Source of the DNA: Impatiens glandulifera
Lineage: Eukaryota; Streptophyta; Magnoliopsida; Ericales; Balsaminaceae
Reading direction: 5' to 3'
Length of the DNA stretch: 64,000 bases
Assembly: GCF_907164915.1 (NCBI RefSeq)
Contig: NC_061867.1
Coordinates: 29,943,751 to 30,007,750, forward strand
The notes beneath the pieces were generated by a model, which worked only from the letters and a program-made list of their open reading frames with translations, ran no database searches and was not told the DNA's origin. Every line of letters starts with the position of its first letter. Positions within the stretch are counted from its first letter, which is position 1. Both the position numbers and the translations under genes were made by a program. Below are positions 33,255 through 45,638 of this stretch, in pieces.

Positions 33255-33860
33255 TCTTGGGGGGTCGTGTACGAACGACCTTTCAACCAATCAATAAATA
33301 GGGTTTTGAAAACCTAACTAAAATAGGATTTAAACGGGATCGTATACGAACGATCTCGCATATCTATCAATAGACATGGTTTAAGGCACCTAATTACAAT
33401 TAGAGTTTTAAAACAGGATCGTGTATGAACGTCTCACATACCTAATTGAGATAGGGTATAGGGTATCTAAATACAATTAGTGTTTTGAACGGGATCGTGT
33501 ACGAACGATCTCACATACCTATCGAGATATAGGGTTTATGGTACATAAATATAATTAGGGTTTCGAAACGGGATCATGTACGATCAATCTCAAGTACCTA
33601 TTAACATATAGGGTTTAGGGTACCTAAATATAATTAGGGTTTTTAGAGGAATCGTATATAAACGATTTATCACACCTATCAATAGATAGGGTATTGGGTA
33701 CCTAACTACAATTAGAGTTTTTAGCTTAATAGTTACAAACGATCTATCGCACCAATCAATAGATAGGGGTTTAAGGACCTAACTACAATTAGGGTTTTAA
33801 ACGAGATCGTGTACGAACGATTTCACATACCTATCGACATATATGGTTTTTGGGAGATTC
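33255..33860. repeat. 77-bp minisatellite, 8 copies
   Basis: The marker GGGATCGTGTACGAACGATC or a variant occurs near 33271, 33346, 33426, 33501, 33579, 33659, 33735 and 33812, a spacing of 75-80. Between markers lie ATCAATAGATAGGGTTT and CCTAACTACAATTAGGG. The GATCGT-ACGAAC core is nearly palindromic. It precedes the gypsy pol by 1.4 kb and is probably part of its 5' untranslated region. Confidence 0.8.
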
Positions 33861-35289
33861 GATTTGCTTATTTTGCTTTTGTAGTATCAGTCTTGGCTCT
33901 TTTCCTTTATAAGGGAATATTTCAACATAATCTTTTTCCCTTCTCTTTTCGAAGTGTCCTTCGCATCTAATTGAAATCTGTTAGTCCATGGTTCCAAGTC
34001 TTATGGACAAATGACTCATGTTTTTGGATAAAGGAATAATTTTTCCCCCAGTTCATATCCTTGTTTCTTTCTTTTTGTTTCGAGATTGGAATGAACCTTG
34101 TTCTTTCTAACTAAATAATGACTATTTCAGATTTGAAACGTATTCGGGGCTAGACTTTGCATATTTCTTTGTTTCCTTTGTGATGCTTTTATTTCATTAA
34201 GGAATAAGATTTATTTTTCCCCGACTCTCGAGATGTAATCTATAAATTCGATCTTGTGTACAAATAATTATCCATAATTATAATTCTACAAATAATTATC
34301 CATAATTATAATTCTCGAAGAAGATGGTCAAAACTCTAATATTTTGACAAAATAGTTGTTCAGCCTTGAACCACATTTCTTGAATGTTCACCCATCCTAA
34401 AATATTTTAGAGATGTCATCGACTTTCTTCTTTAGGTTTTTGTTTTCCAATTTTCTCAATTTTTTTCTTTTTTTTCAACTCGCGGGTATATCTAGTAGAA
34501 TCGATACACTCTTGCCCTTTCTGTAGTAATCATAACTAGAGTTTGAGTGAGCAACGGGTGGTGATTTCAATAACTCAACCACTTGAGCCATTTTTTCTTT
34601 TTTCGTTTTCGGGGTATATCTTGTAGAATCGGTATATTTTTCCCTTGTCGTAGCAATCAAGACAATAGTCTAAATGAGCACGAATGGTGATTTAATTTTT
34701 ATGGAGATTTTCGGGGTGTATTTCAGTTCTCTTTTTGGCATGTCATTTTTTGGTTTTTTCTTCCCAAAGCATCGAGTTTAAAACCTCTCTCTTTAACCAA
34801 ATTTGGGATATTGTGTCCTTCCTCAATTTTGAGTTCTAGGCATCCCTTTTACGGGGTTTATTTAGGTTCTTTTTCGCAAAAACCTTCTTTGGAGGGTTAC
34901 TTTTCTTATAATCGTTTTTAAACAAAAACAAGAGCTTCTAACCTATATATTTTGAATAGGGGGATATTGTGAAATCCTCAGTTTTATTTCAAAGAATATC
35001 CCTTTAAATGAAGCGATGTGCTTTACCTTGCCCCTACTTGTTTTCTAGAATCCTAGACATCGGCTTTTGTTGGATCAAGGCTTTCTTCTTTTCTCAAAAG
35101 ATTTTCTCTTTCTTTTTTAGGAAAGGACTGAGGGGTTTTATTTAGGTGATATCGGGCGCACAAACATGCAGGTGGTCTACGTATTGCTTTAGTTTATTTA
35201 TATGTAAGAGAAGAATGAGGTCTCCGTCGTTTGGACAATGAGTCATTTGTGCACGTTGCAAGTTATACAAAACTTGGGATTAGATTTTG
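33861..35289 (+). other. gypsy 5' internal region, no gag recognised
   Basis: Contains a direct repeat of about 130 bp: CGGGTATATCTAGTAGAATC at 34483 and CGGGGTATATCTTGTAGAAT at 34609, each followed by a GTAGTAATCA or GTAGCAATCA stretch. No gag domain could be read in any frame. The region is presumed to belong to the gypsy element because pol homology starts just after it. Confidence 0.4.
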
Positions 35290-38200
35290 TTGAGATAAGA
35301 TTCTTTTTAGGTCGAGCTTTTTAGACCGTAATAAAGCATCCAATAAAATGCCAGAGTATAGTTTCGAATATATGTCAGATGATAATGATGTTTCATTCCA
35401 GTCTAAATTTAATTTCGAAATGAAAAATTTCTTGAAACATGAGGACAAAATTGCTTCCGTAGCAAAAACGACGATCGAAGTAAACCTCAATACTCGGGAC
35501 GATTCTTAAATCGTGTTGATTGGACAAAGCCTGAGTAACGACGAACGTCATGAGATGATTGAATTGCTAAAGACCAACAAATACATGTTCGCTTGGTCTT
35601 ACAAGGATATGGCCGGAGTGGATCCTGCTATCATTCGACATCAAATTCCTCTTTATCTAGAGTTTAAACCTGTTAAACAATGATTAAGACGGATAAAAAT
35701 TGAGGTTGTTTCCAAGGTTAAGGAAGAAGTCCACAAACAGTTGGATGTACAATTCCTCAAAACTGTTGACTACCCTTACATGGATAGCTATTGTGGTTCT
35801 CATCTTAAAGAAAGATGAAAGAATACGCGTGTGTGTAGACTACCGCGATCTGAACAAATTCATCCCTAAGTATACATTTCCTTTTCCCCAAATCAACATT
35901 CTAGTTGATCATATTTTTGCAATCAACTCTTGTCTTTCATTTATGGATTCTCTGGATACAACCAGATCCTGATTGTCGAAAAAGACAATGAGAAAACCAC
36001 TTTCATTACGGAGGTAGGCACGTTCTATTTTAAGGCCATGCCTTTCGTTCTCATAAATGTCGGAGCTACCTATCAACGAGCAGTAACGGTGATCTTACAC
36101 GATATGATCCATAAAGAGATGGAAGTCTACATTGACGACATGATCGTGAAGTCTAAGGATCGATAGAGTCATATTCTCAACTTAGACAAATTCTTGCAAG
36201 GAATTTGAAAATATCGGCTTCGGTTAAACCCGAAAAAGTGTGCTTTTGGAGTCATCGTTGGTAAGATGCTAGGATTTCTCAACACTCAATGCGGAATAGA
36301 AATCGATCCCTCCAAAATCAAGGCCATTACGGCTAAGCCTACGCCTTAGAATGAGTGTGAAGTCCGAGGCCTCCTCCGCAAAATCCAGTTCATCATTTGT
36401 TTCATCAACAAATTGACTCTCACTTGTGATCCTCTTTTCAAGCTACTAAAAAAGGATAAAAAATTCCAATGGGATGACACTTGTCAATAAGCTTTTGAAA
36501 AAATCAAAAAATATCTAAATTCGCCACCGATTCTTATGCCTCCAAGGCCGTGCTCCTTTAATTCTCTCTCACATCGACAGATTCGGCTATGGACAGCCCG
36601 TTGGCTCAAGAAAACGAGGACAAACTCGAGATCGATGTCTACTACATGAGAAAGAGAATGACTGGGTACAAATTGAACTATTAAACACCCGAAAAAGTTT
36701 GTTCGGCACTCGCATGGGCACCAAAACCCTAAGACATTTTTTGTAAGCCCGCCCTATCAAGCAGGTGCCCCGGTTTGATCCAATCCATTATCTATTCCAG
36801 TGAACGCTGATGTCGCCTAGACTCGATAAATGGATGATGATGATTTCCGAATACGACATCACGTATACGGCTCAGAAATCTATTAAATTAAGTGTTGTTG
36901 CAGATTTTCTAGCCGATCAGCCTATCACGATCGAGCCTTCTTTTGAACTCGACTTTCCTAATGACTCCATAATGTCTATCTCTTAGGACACATGGAAGCT
37001 AATGTTTGATAGAGCTTAGTCTAAACATGGCTATGGAATTGGAATTCTCTATATAGATCACAAGGGAACCTAAAATACCATCTTTATCAAGTTCGATTAT
37101 TTTGTAACCAACAATGAGGCTGAGTACGAAGCATGTCTTTCAAGTCTCAAAATCGCATACAAAAGAGGAGCAACTAAACTAGACATAGTTGGCAACTCTA
37201 ACTTAGTTATATCCCAAGTTAACGTAAAATGGCAAGTATGAGGGGGAAATATCAAACCCTATCACACTTGTCTACTTTGTTTCATCAACAAGTTTAATAA
37301 CGTGTCTTTTGTACATGTGCCAAGAAGCCAAAATCTCTTTGCCGATGCTTTGGTTATGCTAGCAGCTATGACCCAAATTCCTATTGGAATTAAGGTCAAA
37401 CCTCTAAAGATCTGTCAGAAATAGAATCTGATTTCGAAGTTAGAGTGGTAGCTTCTGTTCAAGTGCCCAACAAACCAATGTTCGATATTCTTCAAAACTA
37501 CATCATGTATGGACAATATCCGTACCATTTATGAGCTAAGGAATGAAGAGCTCTGTGGCAGTATTCCACCAACTATGCTTGGATAGCTAATAAGCTATAC
37601 AGACAATCTTTTGATGGTCAAAACATACTCTATATCGATGGTCCCGAAGCACGATAGATCATAGAAGAAGTACACACAAGTGTGTGTGGTCCATACATGA
37701 ATGGACTAGCCCTTTCCAAGAAAATACTTCCTCTTGGATATTATTGGAAAAACATCGAGCAAGAATGTGTCAGCTATATGAAAAGTTGTCCCCAATGCCA
37801 AATCTATGCTAATATAAAGTATACTCCATTATCTTTGTTGTACTACATGACATCACCATGGCCCTTTTCGACATGGGGCATTGATGTCATTGGAAAAATC
37901 TACCCCATGCTTCCAATGGACATGAGTTCATACTCGTAGCCATCGACTATTTTTATAAATGGGTTGAGGCAAGATCTTATAAGATTCTCAAGTCCACTCA
38001 GGTAGCAAAATTCATCTGTGTTAACATCATAGCTATGTACGAAGTACTTCATGCTATTATCTCGGATAATGGAAGACACTTCCAAGGAAATGTTTTATCC
38101 CTACTCAAAGAGTTTAAGATTGAGCATCACAAATCTTCTCCTTATCGATCCCAAACTAATGGCGCGATCGAAGCAGCAAACAAGAATGTGATTAGGATCA

Positions 38201-38708
38201 TCAAGAAAATGACCAGCACGTATAAGGATTGGCATGAAAAGTTGTCATTTGCCTAATGGGGATATCGTACAACTACTTGAGCATCGATAGACGAGACTCC
38301 ATATTCTCTAGTTTACGGTATGGAAAATGTACAACCATTCGAGATTGAAATCGCTACATTAAGAGTCCTATTGGAATATCATGTGGTTGAAGAAGATTAG
38401 GTAAAATCTCGATACGACCAGTTGACGTTGATGGAAGACCACATATTGGATGTGTTATGCAAAACCCATGCTTACCAGAAACGAATGGCCGATACCTTTA
38501 ATAGAAAGGTCAAACCCAGAAGCCTAAAAGAAGGTGACCTGGTGCTCAAAGTCAATCGAGAAATGTTAGACCCTAGGGGCAAGTTTCGACCACGATGGGA
38601 ATGTCCCTTCCACATCAAGAAAATCATATCTGGAGGTGCAGTTTTCCTTTCAACAATTGAAGGTGAAGAATTTATTTCTCCAAGCAATCTAGATGCCCTA
38701 AAATGATA
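35290..38708 (+). pseudogene. Ty3/gypsy (Tat/Ogre-like) pol relic: RT, RNase H, integrase
   Basis: Blocks in order: YMFAWSYKDMAGVDPAIIRH (35590-35640), VCVDYRDLNKFIPKYTFP (35832-35885), SFMDSL and YQRA (35937-36075) and the RT active site VYIDDMIVKS (36126-36155). Then [20 protein letters not shown] (36262-36320), the archaeal-type RNase H piece VTNNEAEYEACLSSL (37104-37148), integrase CPQCQIYA (37792-37815) and WGIDVIGKI with its acidic residue (37876-37900). DNGRHFQGN (38065-38092), RSQTNGAIEAANK (38150-38185) and the chromodomain-less tail FNRKVKPRSLKEGDLVLK (38499-38550) ending DALK with a stop at 38704 complete it. The order RT-RNase H-integrase fixes Ty3/gypsy, and the tail wording points to the Tat lineage. 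Numerous stops and frameshifts make it inactive. Confidence 0.9.
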
Positions 38709-41255
38709 TTATGTCTAATATCATTTTGCGCAAAATCACGACTCTAATCTAGTCGTAGTAGGATTACGACGTCTCTAATATAGCCTTAGCAAGATTACGA
38801 CGGCTCTAATCTAGCCTTAGTAGGATTACGACGGCTCCAATCTACCCTTGCAATCAAACTACGATAGATTTCCAGAATCAAAACTCTAAGTTTCCATAAA
38901 CTTCAATACATAGATAACCTTAATAAGATTGTTTTTGTGCTACGCGATTATCTAAAAAACTAACATTCAAGGGAAGGCTTTTAAAAAAACTAGAATAAAC
39001 CTCTAAAAGCCAAGCCAAAGCCGTAATTTTAGAAGGAATGTCTCATTCCCCTTTGTACAAGAGAATAGAGAGAACTAGACTCAAGGCTTCAAAAAACATA
39101 TATCTTCAAAAAAACAAAAATCCCCTACATGTCTAGGTGAAGTCATCGTTCATACTCACTCAAGCGTCTGTCTTGATAACTATCGTAAGAGTAGAACATA
39201 TTGATTCCTCCCGATATTCCCCGGGGACCAAAAAAAAAACACTCTCGTGTAGGTTGAGGTGTTGAAATCACCGTTTATGCTCACTCGAGCGCCTGTCCCG
39301 ATGATTATCGCAAGAGCAAAGCATATTGATTCCTCTAGATATACCCCAAAAGTCAAAAAAAGAGAAAAAGAGAAAATCCCCCCAATTAGAAGGCTGAAAC
39401 TCTCTCTGTGATTATGCCTGGAATAATCGAAATTTCAAAGAATTGCGGCCCATGGCTGAACAACCAAAAATATAATTGAACATGATTTTATAGTCACCTT
39501 TCCCGCAAGTTAATATCTTGGATAATCGTCTACATGAAATCGAATTTATCATTCATATATCTTAACATAGGAGAAAAAGGAATTCGAGATCTTTCAAAAA
39601 ATAAGACAATCCCTATCAACATAGGAATGCTCGTGTCCTAGTCCCGAACACGTTTCGAATCCAAGTCACCCTACTACATGAGTAAGACCAAGGCTTCTTC
39701 TATTTTCAAACCTTGTCTAAGACAGAATTGGGAATATTCCATTCCATAAGTAGCTTTTGTTAAAGCTCCCCACCTTACAAAGCAATAAAACAACTAGTCG
39801 ACGTGTCAACCAAGTTGTGAAGGACACTTTGTAAAGCCAAAGGAAAAAATTTCTGTTGAAACATTCTCTAAATCCCCAAAGCATCGATAACTTCACCTAG
39901 ATGTGAAGGAAACTTTGCAAGACCAAGGGAAAACTCTATAGGAAAGCTTCCTAAGTGTTAAAATCCTCCACAAGGTTAAGGGTTTTAACCTAGTTGCGAA
40001 GGACACTTTGTCAGGTCTAGAAAAGATAAGTTGCTAATTAGTACAACTCCTCTCATGAACAATCCCTAGAAGAAGTAGGACGTTTTAATTAGTTGTGAAG
40101 GTTACTTTGTATAGGACCTCTCTAAAAGCCCTACTTAATAGGCACGAAAGATCATTGTTATGATTCTTAAAACATATTCTAATAGGCATCTATATAGGTT
40201 ATTTTCATAACCTATCCCCAATAGATTAGCGACTATAAGGGTTATTATTGTAACATATCCCCTTAGAGCAAATATTTTCGCATATATCCTACCAAAGTGA
40301 TCCCTATCTCCAGATAGACATCTATATCGGTCATTGTCATTTCCAATCCCCAAAAGAGTGATTGTTATTACATGTCCCTTTAGGATGATTGTTATCACAT
40401 GTCTTGTATATAGGTCATTGTTATAACCTATATCATCAGCACGATTATAATCATCCCCACAAAGTGATGGTCGCTACACAATGTGATTGTTATCACCACA
40501 CCGCATGATTATTGTCACGTCACCCAGAAGATCTTCTTTCATCCTTAGTATAGAATTCTCTTCATTCCCTAGTAAAAGTCCTAGTTGTGGATAATGTCTC
40601 CTACTATAAGTCCTATCTCATTACAATAATCCTCGAGGGTCATTGTAATGACTAATCTCTAGTAGTAGATTACATCTATTGATGGACGTGGTATGATTAT
40701 TATCACTATCTTCGAGAGTTTTATATCTACCCCCGTGGGATTTTATTTTGAGGAGAGTATTCCTTAGGAGAGTCCTAATTCTCGATAGGTAGCCTTACTA
40801 TCATGAGACTCTTCCCCACAAAGAGTTTTTTTTAATTCCCATGTGAGCCCTATTTATTGATAGAATTATTATAATAATCCATCGGTAGTCGGAGTTCTAT
40901 TTACTCCTCATAATGGTGAGACTATTTTAATATTCTATCCTCTACAAGATTCAACCAAAGAAGAGAATGAACCATTGTCATGACTAATCCCCAGCAACAT
41001 CTTATCGTCTTCCCAGTGCATGATAAGAGCATTGTGATCATCTATCCCCGGTAGAAGACAACCGGCAAAGGAAGATCCCACGATATCCCCAACCATGAGT
41101 CATTGTCATGAATCCTCACTAGTAGTCATTGCCATCTAGTTTTTATCCTTCTACCTCACTATAGTTTAGGGTACAATTTTTATGACCAAAGCTTAAACCC
41201 ACGTTTTCCAAAAACTAAGTTTGTTTTATTCAAACTCGGTTCAAAAGGAGAATTC
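38709..41255 (+). other. gypsy 3' non-coding region with four minisatellite blocks
   Basis: No gene is seen. Repeat blocks: 38740-38865, about 37-bp units with GGATTACGACGGCTC; 39127-39345, two units offset by about 117 with CATATTGATTCCTC; 39805-40110, four units near 90 bp with TGTGAAGGACACTTTGTA; 40135-40560, irregular ATTGTTAT and GTCATTGTTATAACC units. Immediately before the LTR, TTCAAAAGGAGAATTC at 41240-41255 is a weak polypurine tract. Long repeat-rich spacers between pol and LTR are usual in Tat/Ogre elements. Confidence 0.65.
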
Positions 41256-42210
41256 TGTAAACATGAAAATTTGACTTAACCTATTTTCAAATAATATTAT
41301 TATTTTTAATAATATTAAAATAATATTTTGGATTTTTATATTCAAAATAACTTAAAGAAGGAATTAAAACATAATTAAGAGTTAATTATTGTGATAATTA
41401 AACTCTAATTAAGAAAATTATTCAAAATTCTAAAAATAATTTGATAATAAAATATTGTATTTATTTTACCCAAACTAAATCAAAAAGAGGGTGAAAATAT
41501 TTAATTGTGATTTAATCATGAAATATGTTTAATTTATGACTTAAAGAAATTAAATAAAATACCTCAAAATTCCCAAAATACCAAAAACAAATTATGATCA
41601 TAATTGTTATTATTATTCCAGAAATATTGTTTGTGGAATTTTTGGTGAAGAAATGGATTTAAAATGGGTTAAAATCGATTTTTAATAACCTTTTAAATAA
41701 AATTAAAATTGGATAATCCTATGTAGCATAAATTTTGTTAAATCTTTGCAGTAGGATTCTGGACCATCAGATGAGCGCCCAGATATCATCCAACAACTCA
41801 AAACGCGTCAGACCTCCGCTTCAATGGATCTAGCCCGCAATCAACTACACCAGATCAACTAACGGGGTAGACTAACCCTGTTAGTCAAGCCGCTGACCGC
41901 CCAACGGAACGCAAGATACCATTAGCCGAAACAACGTTGTTTCAAGCGTTTTCTTCGCTGGGACGTTGCGCTTGCCGGAATCGCGACCTTGTCGAGGAGA
42001 TTCTTCAAGAAGCTCTAGCTTTCTCCATAGGCGATCAAATCCTTTGATTTTTTCGGCCACATGCTCCTCTCGTCAGCGCCTACAATAGCCCTCTATCTAG
42101 AAGCCTTATCCTGTTGGATAAGGCTGCCAACTAACGGATAGAATTTTAGGGATAAGTTCGCTGGAGGTTAAAATCGTCTCAAATTACCCCTCCTCAACCG
42201 ACCTTCCCCT

Positions 42211-42220
42211 ACTATAAATA
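42211..42220 (+). promoter_or_regulatory. TATA box of gypsy LTR A
   Basis: CTATAAATAC about 955 bases into the LTR. The homologous boxes lie at 28478 and, on the minus strand, near 52255-52264. Confidence 0.5.
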
Positions 42221-43239
42221 CTTCCTCATGGTCTGAAGACCAAACCATCAAACAATCATCCACCAATCAACGTATTTCATCACCTGAATCCAAGCTTTGA
42301 AAATTTCGGCGAACTGGTTTTTATCAAAACTTGTTCTGAAGATCTAAGCCTTGATTCAGGCCCTTGAATATCTAACAACACACCCAAGACTGTTCTCCCA
42401 CTATTGGTATGATCCATATCGTTTGTATTATGAATTGTGATTGAAAATTTTGAATTTTTGAATTTTCTTGTTTGATCAGTTTTATCGTGTTCTTAAGCTT
42501 GATTATGTGATTTCTTTGTTAAGAATCATTATATATATCATGTATTAACTTTTAGTTGAAATATAATCGATTAAATCTGAATCAAAAATTTTGAAAATCA
42601 AAGTTTGAAAACTGATTTTATTAAATATTTGTGTTATTGGTTTAAATCTTGATTTTTTTTTATACAGATAGTTGTTATACATATATTTTAACATGTTGGA
42701 ATGAATAACAAACAACTGTAATCATATTTTGATAATGTTTGATTAAACTGAAATTTTGAAATTCAAGCTTAAAAAATTGAAATTTTGAAATTTTGTGTTC
42801 TTGCTTTTAATCCGTATTTTTTTATCCAGTTAGTTGTTATACATGTTAGGATAAATTCCAAGCAACTGTTTCATCAATTAGATCATGTTTGATCAAATCT
42901 TGTTTTTGAAATTTTTTGGATTTTGATTCAATTTTCAAAAATTGTTTTAATGATGCTATGATGTTCGTGTTTTGGTTTAGATCAACTATATTCATCATTT
43001 GAAAACTAATGGAACATAAGTCAGGCCTTGAAATGATCCAATTTGAAAGATCCCAAAATTTAATCTAAAAATATTGTTTTAAAATTAATCCTTGTAAAGG
43101 CTTTAAAATCATGATTTATGTTAGGGCTTTTGTTCTTCATGATCATATGAACATATTGTAGCTTACACATCATGATTTCATGATCCCAATCCAAAGTTAT
43201 GGACTTCTAAAATTTTGGACCAAAATAAGAACACTCGGT

Positions 43240-43990
43240 CCTAAGGTTTTAGCCTATTACCTAGAAAACGAACCCTAGGTTAGAAATTAGGATCGAAAAA
43301 ATGAACCCCAAGTCAAGACCTAGGACCGAGAAAACGCACCCAGTACCGAGGATCCCATGACCAAGTTTCCTGACCTAGGACCGGTCTTCTTCAGATAGAA
43401 CCGAGGACCATGACTGATATTCTTCAGCCAAGACTGAACTTTCTAACCCTAGGACCGAAGACTAGGACTGAGCTTTCTAACCCTAGGATCGAGGACTATG
43501 ACTGAGTTTTCTAACCCTAGGACCAAGCCCTCACTTAACCTATGACTGATATTTCTAACCCTAAGATCGAGCCCTTACTTACCCTAGGACCGATAACCTA
43601 ACCCTAGGACCGATCCCTCACTTAGCCTAGGACCGATAAACCTAACCCTAGAACCGAGCCCTCACTTAGCCTAGGATCGATAAACCTGACTCTAGGACGA
43701 GCCTTCACCTAGCCTAGGATTGGTAAACCTAACACTAACCCTACACTTAGGACCGATAACTACCTAACCCTATGACCGAGTACCTAGACTGGTAGACATG
43801 ACCCATGACTGAGCCTCCCTAGTCTTCAGCTGAGCCACCCGAGTTTGGGACCGAGCCTCCGGAGCCCAAGACCAAGCTCTCTGGTGCTTTAACCCATGCA
43901 ACCAAGCCCTGGTCCGGACCACCCTAGTCTTGACCGAGCCCGACCGAGCCTAGATCGGTCAAACCGAACCTAGACTCTAGGGCTCTAGTC
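43240..43990. repeat. CCTAGGACCGA-type repeat array in LTR A
   Basis: About 20 copies of CCTAGGACCGA and one- or two-base variants, in larger units of roughly 40-58 bases (ACCGAGCCCTCACTTAGCC, then ACCGATAAACCTAACC). The inverse form (CTCGGTCCTAGG) fills 50990-51440 in the minus-strand LTR. It is part of the LTR of this gypsy family rather than a separate insertion. Confidence 0.8.
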
Positions 43991-44265
43991 TTAAACTGTT
44001 ATTATCCACTTTCCAAATCCAAAATTATTTTTGTAATTTTGGAATCCAAAATCATTTTGAAACAATCCTTAAAGGCAATGAAATGATATTTTTTATATTT
44101 TCCGGATTTATCCTAAACCAATGTTTTGGATAAGGACCAGTTTAGAATTTATTTTTAAATTCTAACATTCTACTCTGATATTTTCAGGTTTTGTTAAATC
44201 TGAACATCAACGCAACATGTACACACCCCTTTTTAAATAATTTTGTAAAATTATTTAAAAATCAT

Positions 44266-45488
44266 TTAAAATAACGAGTCATTCAAACCCGTTAGGGTTC
44301 CAGCCAAAATAATACATGAGGGGTCTTTGTTTGCCCTACGCATGTGGTATGATACCTTTGTACTTTTAGAATATGGATTGTTATCCGCTATAGCCATAAA
44401 GAAATGGGCCAATAGGATTGTCATCGTTATGAGGAAAGATCCCATAGTTAGGGGGACTTGTCCGTTTCTAATTTCCATCTTTGTCGATGACCTTCTTTTT
44501 TAGGATTGTTTCGGATGTTGTCTTAGTATATACGTATTCCTCATGCAAGAGCTTTCTCAAGGATATTGATTCTACAGATAGTTTTAAATATAAAACATTC
44601 TTGTTGTCCATCATTAGAATAGCCCAAAGTTCTTCTATGGTTGGGCACATGGACCTTTCTCCCATATAGTAAACTCAACATTTATGGGTCCACCTCCTTT
44701 GCATTTGCATCAAGAAGGTGATGTCTATTTTAAAGTTTTTGAACCTCGTGATGGGGATTAGTCCGTAAATCCCATGGTTTCACTCATTTTCGTGGAAACT
44801 TTCAATCCTTGGGATCAACTCGACATCTGTCAGCTTGGAAATTAATTATGATTAGAAATTCAAACATTTATAAACATGTGTTTCTTTTGAAAAGAAGGAA
44901 CTCGTTTGAGATGTTCACTTAGACTATTCATGCATATACATAATACATATATAGTAGTCACATAAGAGTTGTAGTAACGAGGCTTTGGTTATCTAGGAAC
45001 GACAAACAACCGACTTGGTTATAGTATCCAAGTTTTTTTGTTTTAAGGGGAATCATAAGAGAATGTCATTCGCCGATAGTAGAGGGGGTAAAATTGACGC
45101 CATAAACCAAAGAATTTCAACTCAATTGGAAATTTTCCCCACCTAAACAATGTCTGTCCTATCGGATGCCTCATCGCCATAGAGTGGGGTCAATCCCGTG
45201 CATTCTAGTTTTTCCTCTCGCAACATCACTCGTTTTGTAATAAGTTGGCATTCCTCATTGACAATCTTTACACGTGGGTGTAGAAGTATCGATCTTGGTC
45301 GTGTACTTCTTTACAAGTAGGTGGTAGGGTGAGGGTGATATACCATTTACACATATAGGCAGTTAATAGGGTAAAACCTATGCATCTGTTAGGTGTTGTA
45401 CCTTTCGGGACATACCTATTAGGTGGAAAACGTGATACAAATGTTTTTTTCAAAATCTAAGTTTATGTTTTCGATTTAAACATTTAAT
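44266..45488 (-). pseudogene. gypsy leader and gag N-terminal relic, truncated
   Basis: On the minus strand, downstream of the primer-binding site at 45489-45505, about 820 bases of leader precede MGERSMCPTIEELWAILMM (44665 downwards). This is the kind of 'CPT-EE' start seen in Tat-type gag proteins. The frame ends at 44468 and continues in pieces (SFLITMTILLAHFF) to 44266, where the sequence joins the plus-strand LTR A. Only the beginning of gag remains. Confidence 0.5.
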
Positions 45489-45505
45489 CTCCAGTAGAGT
45501 CGCCA
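45489..45505 (-). other. primer-binding site of the minus-strand gypsy element
   Basis: On the minus strand, TGGCGACTCTACTGGAG begins eight bases after the LTR end (CA at 45513-45514). It resembles the TGGCGACTC-type primer-binding sites I remember from Tat/Ogre-like elements. It fixes the inner end of LTR B and its orientation. Confidence 0.6.
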
Positions 45506-45638
45506 AGAAAGTTGTTACCCTTGGGACTCCTGCACTCGCTCGTGCGGGCCCAGTGCTGGCTCGAGGCTAGATAGTGTCGACATTGGTTTGCGTGCCATGC
45601 ATTGTTTTAAAATTAAAAATTATTTTAAGAGTGTGTTT

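Larger units (their letters stand above)
41256..44250 (+). mobile_element. Ty3/gypsy 3' LTR (LTR A), 3' end truncated
   Basis: Starts TGTAAACATGAAAATTTGAC after the polypurine tract of the pol relic upstream. It matches the minus-strand LTR ending at 53165 (start TGTGAGCACTAC) in block order: early ATATTAAAATAAT, GGATGAGCG-like stretch (41768), TATA box CTATAAATAC at 42211-42220, then the CCTAGGACCGA array (43240-43990). AAATTATTTTTGTAATTTTGG and GCAACATG (44212) follow. The last 500 or so bases found in the other LTR are absent and the sequence passes into a minus-strand gypsy gag region near 44260. About 3.0 kb is kept. Confidence 0.75.

Noticed and set aside
44266..44665. Independent small host gene on the minus strand
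   Set aside because: It lies directly downstream of a gypsy primer-binding site on the same strand and its start resembles Tat gag, so retroelement origin is simpler.
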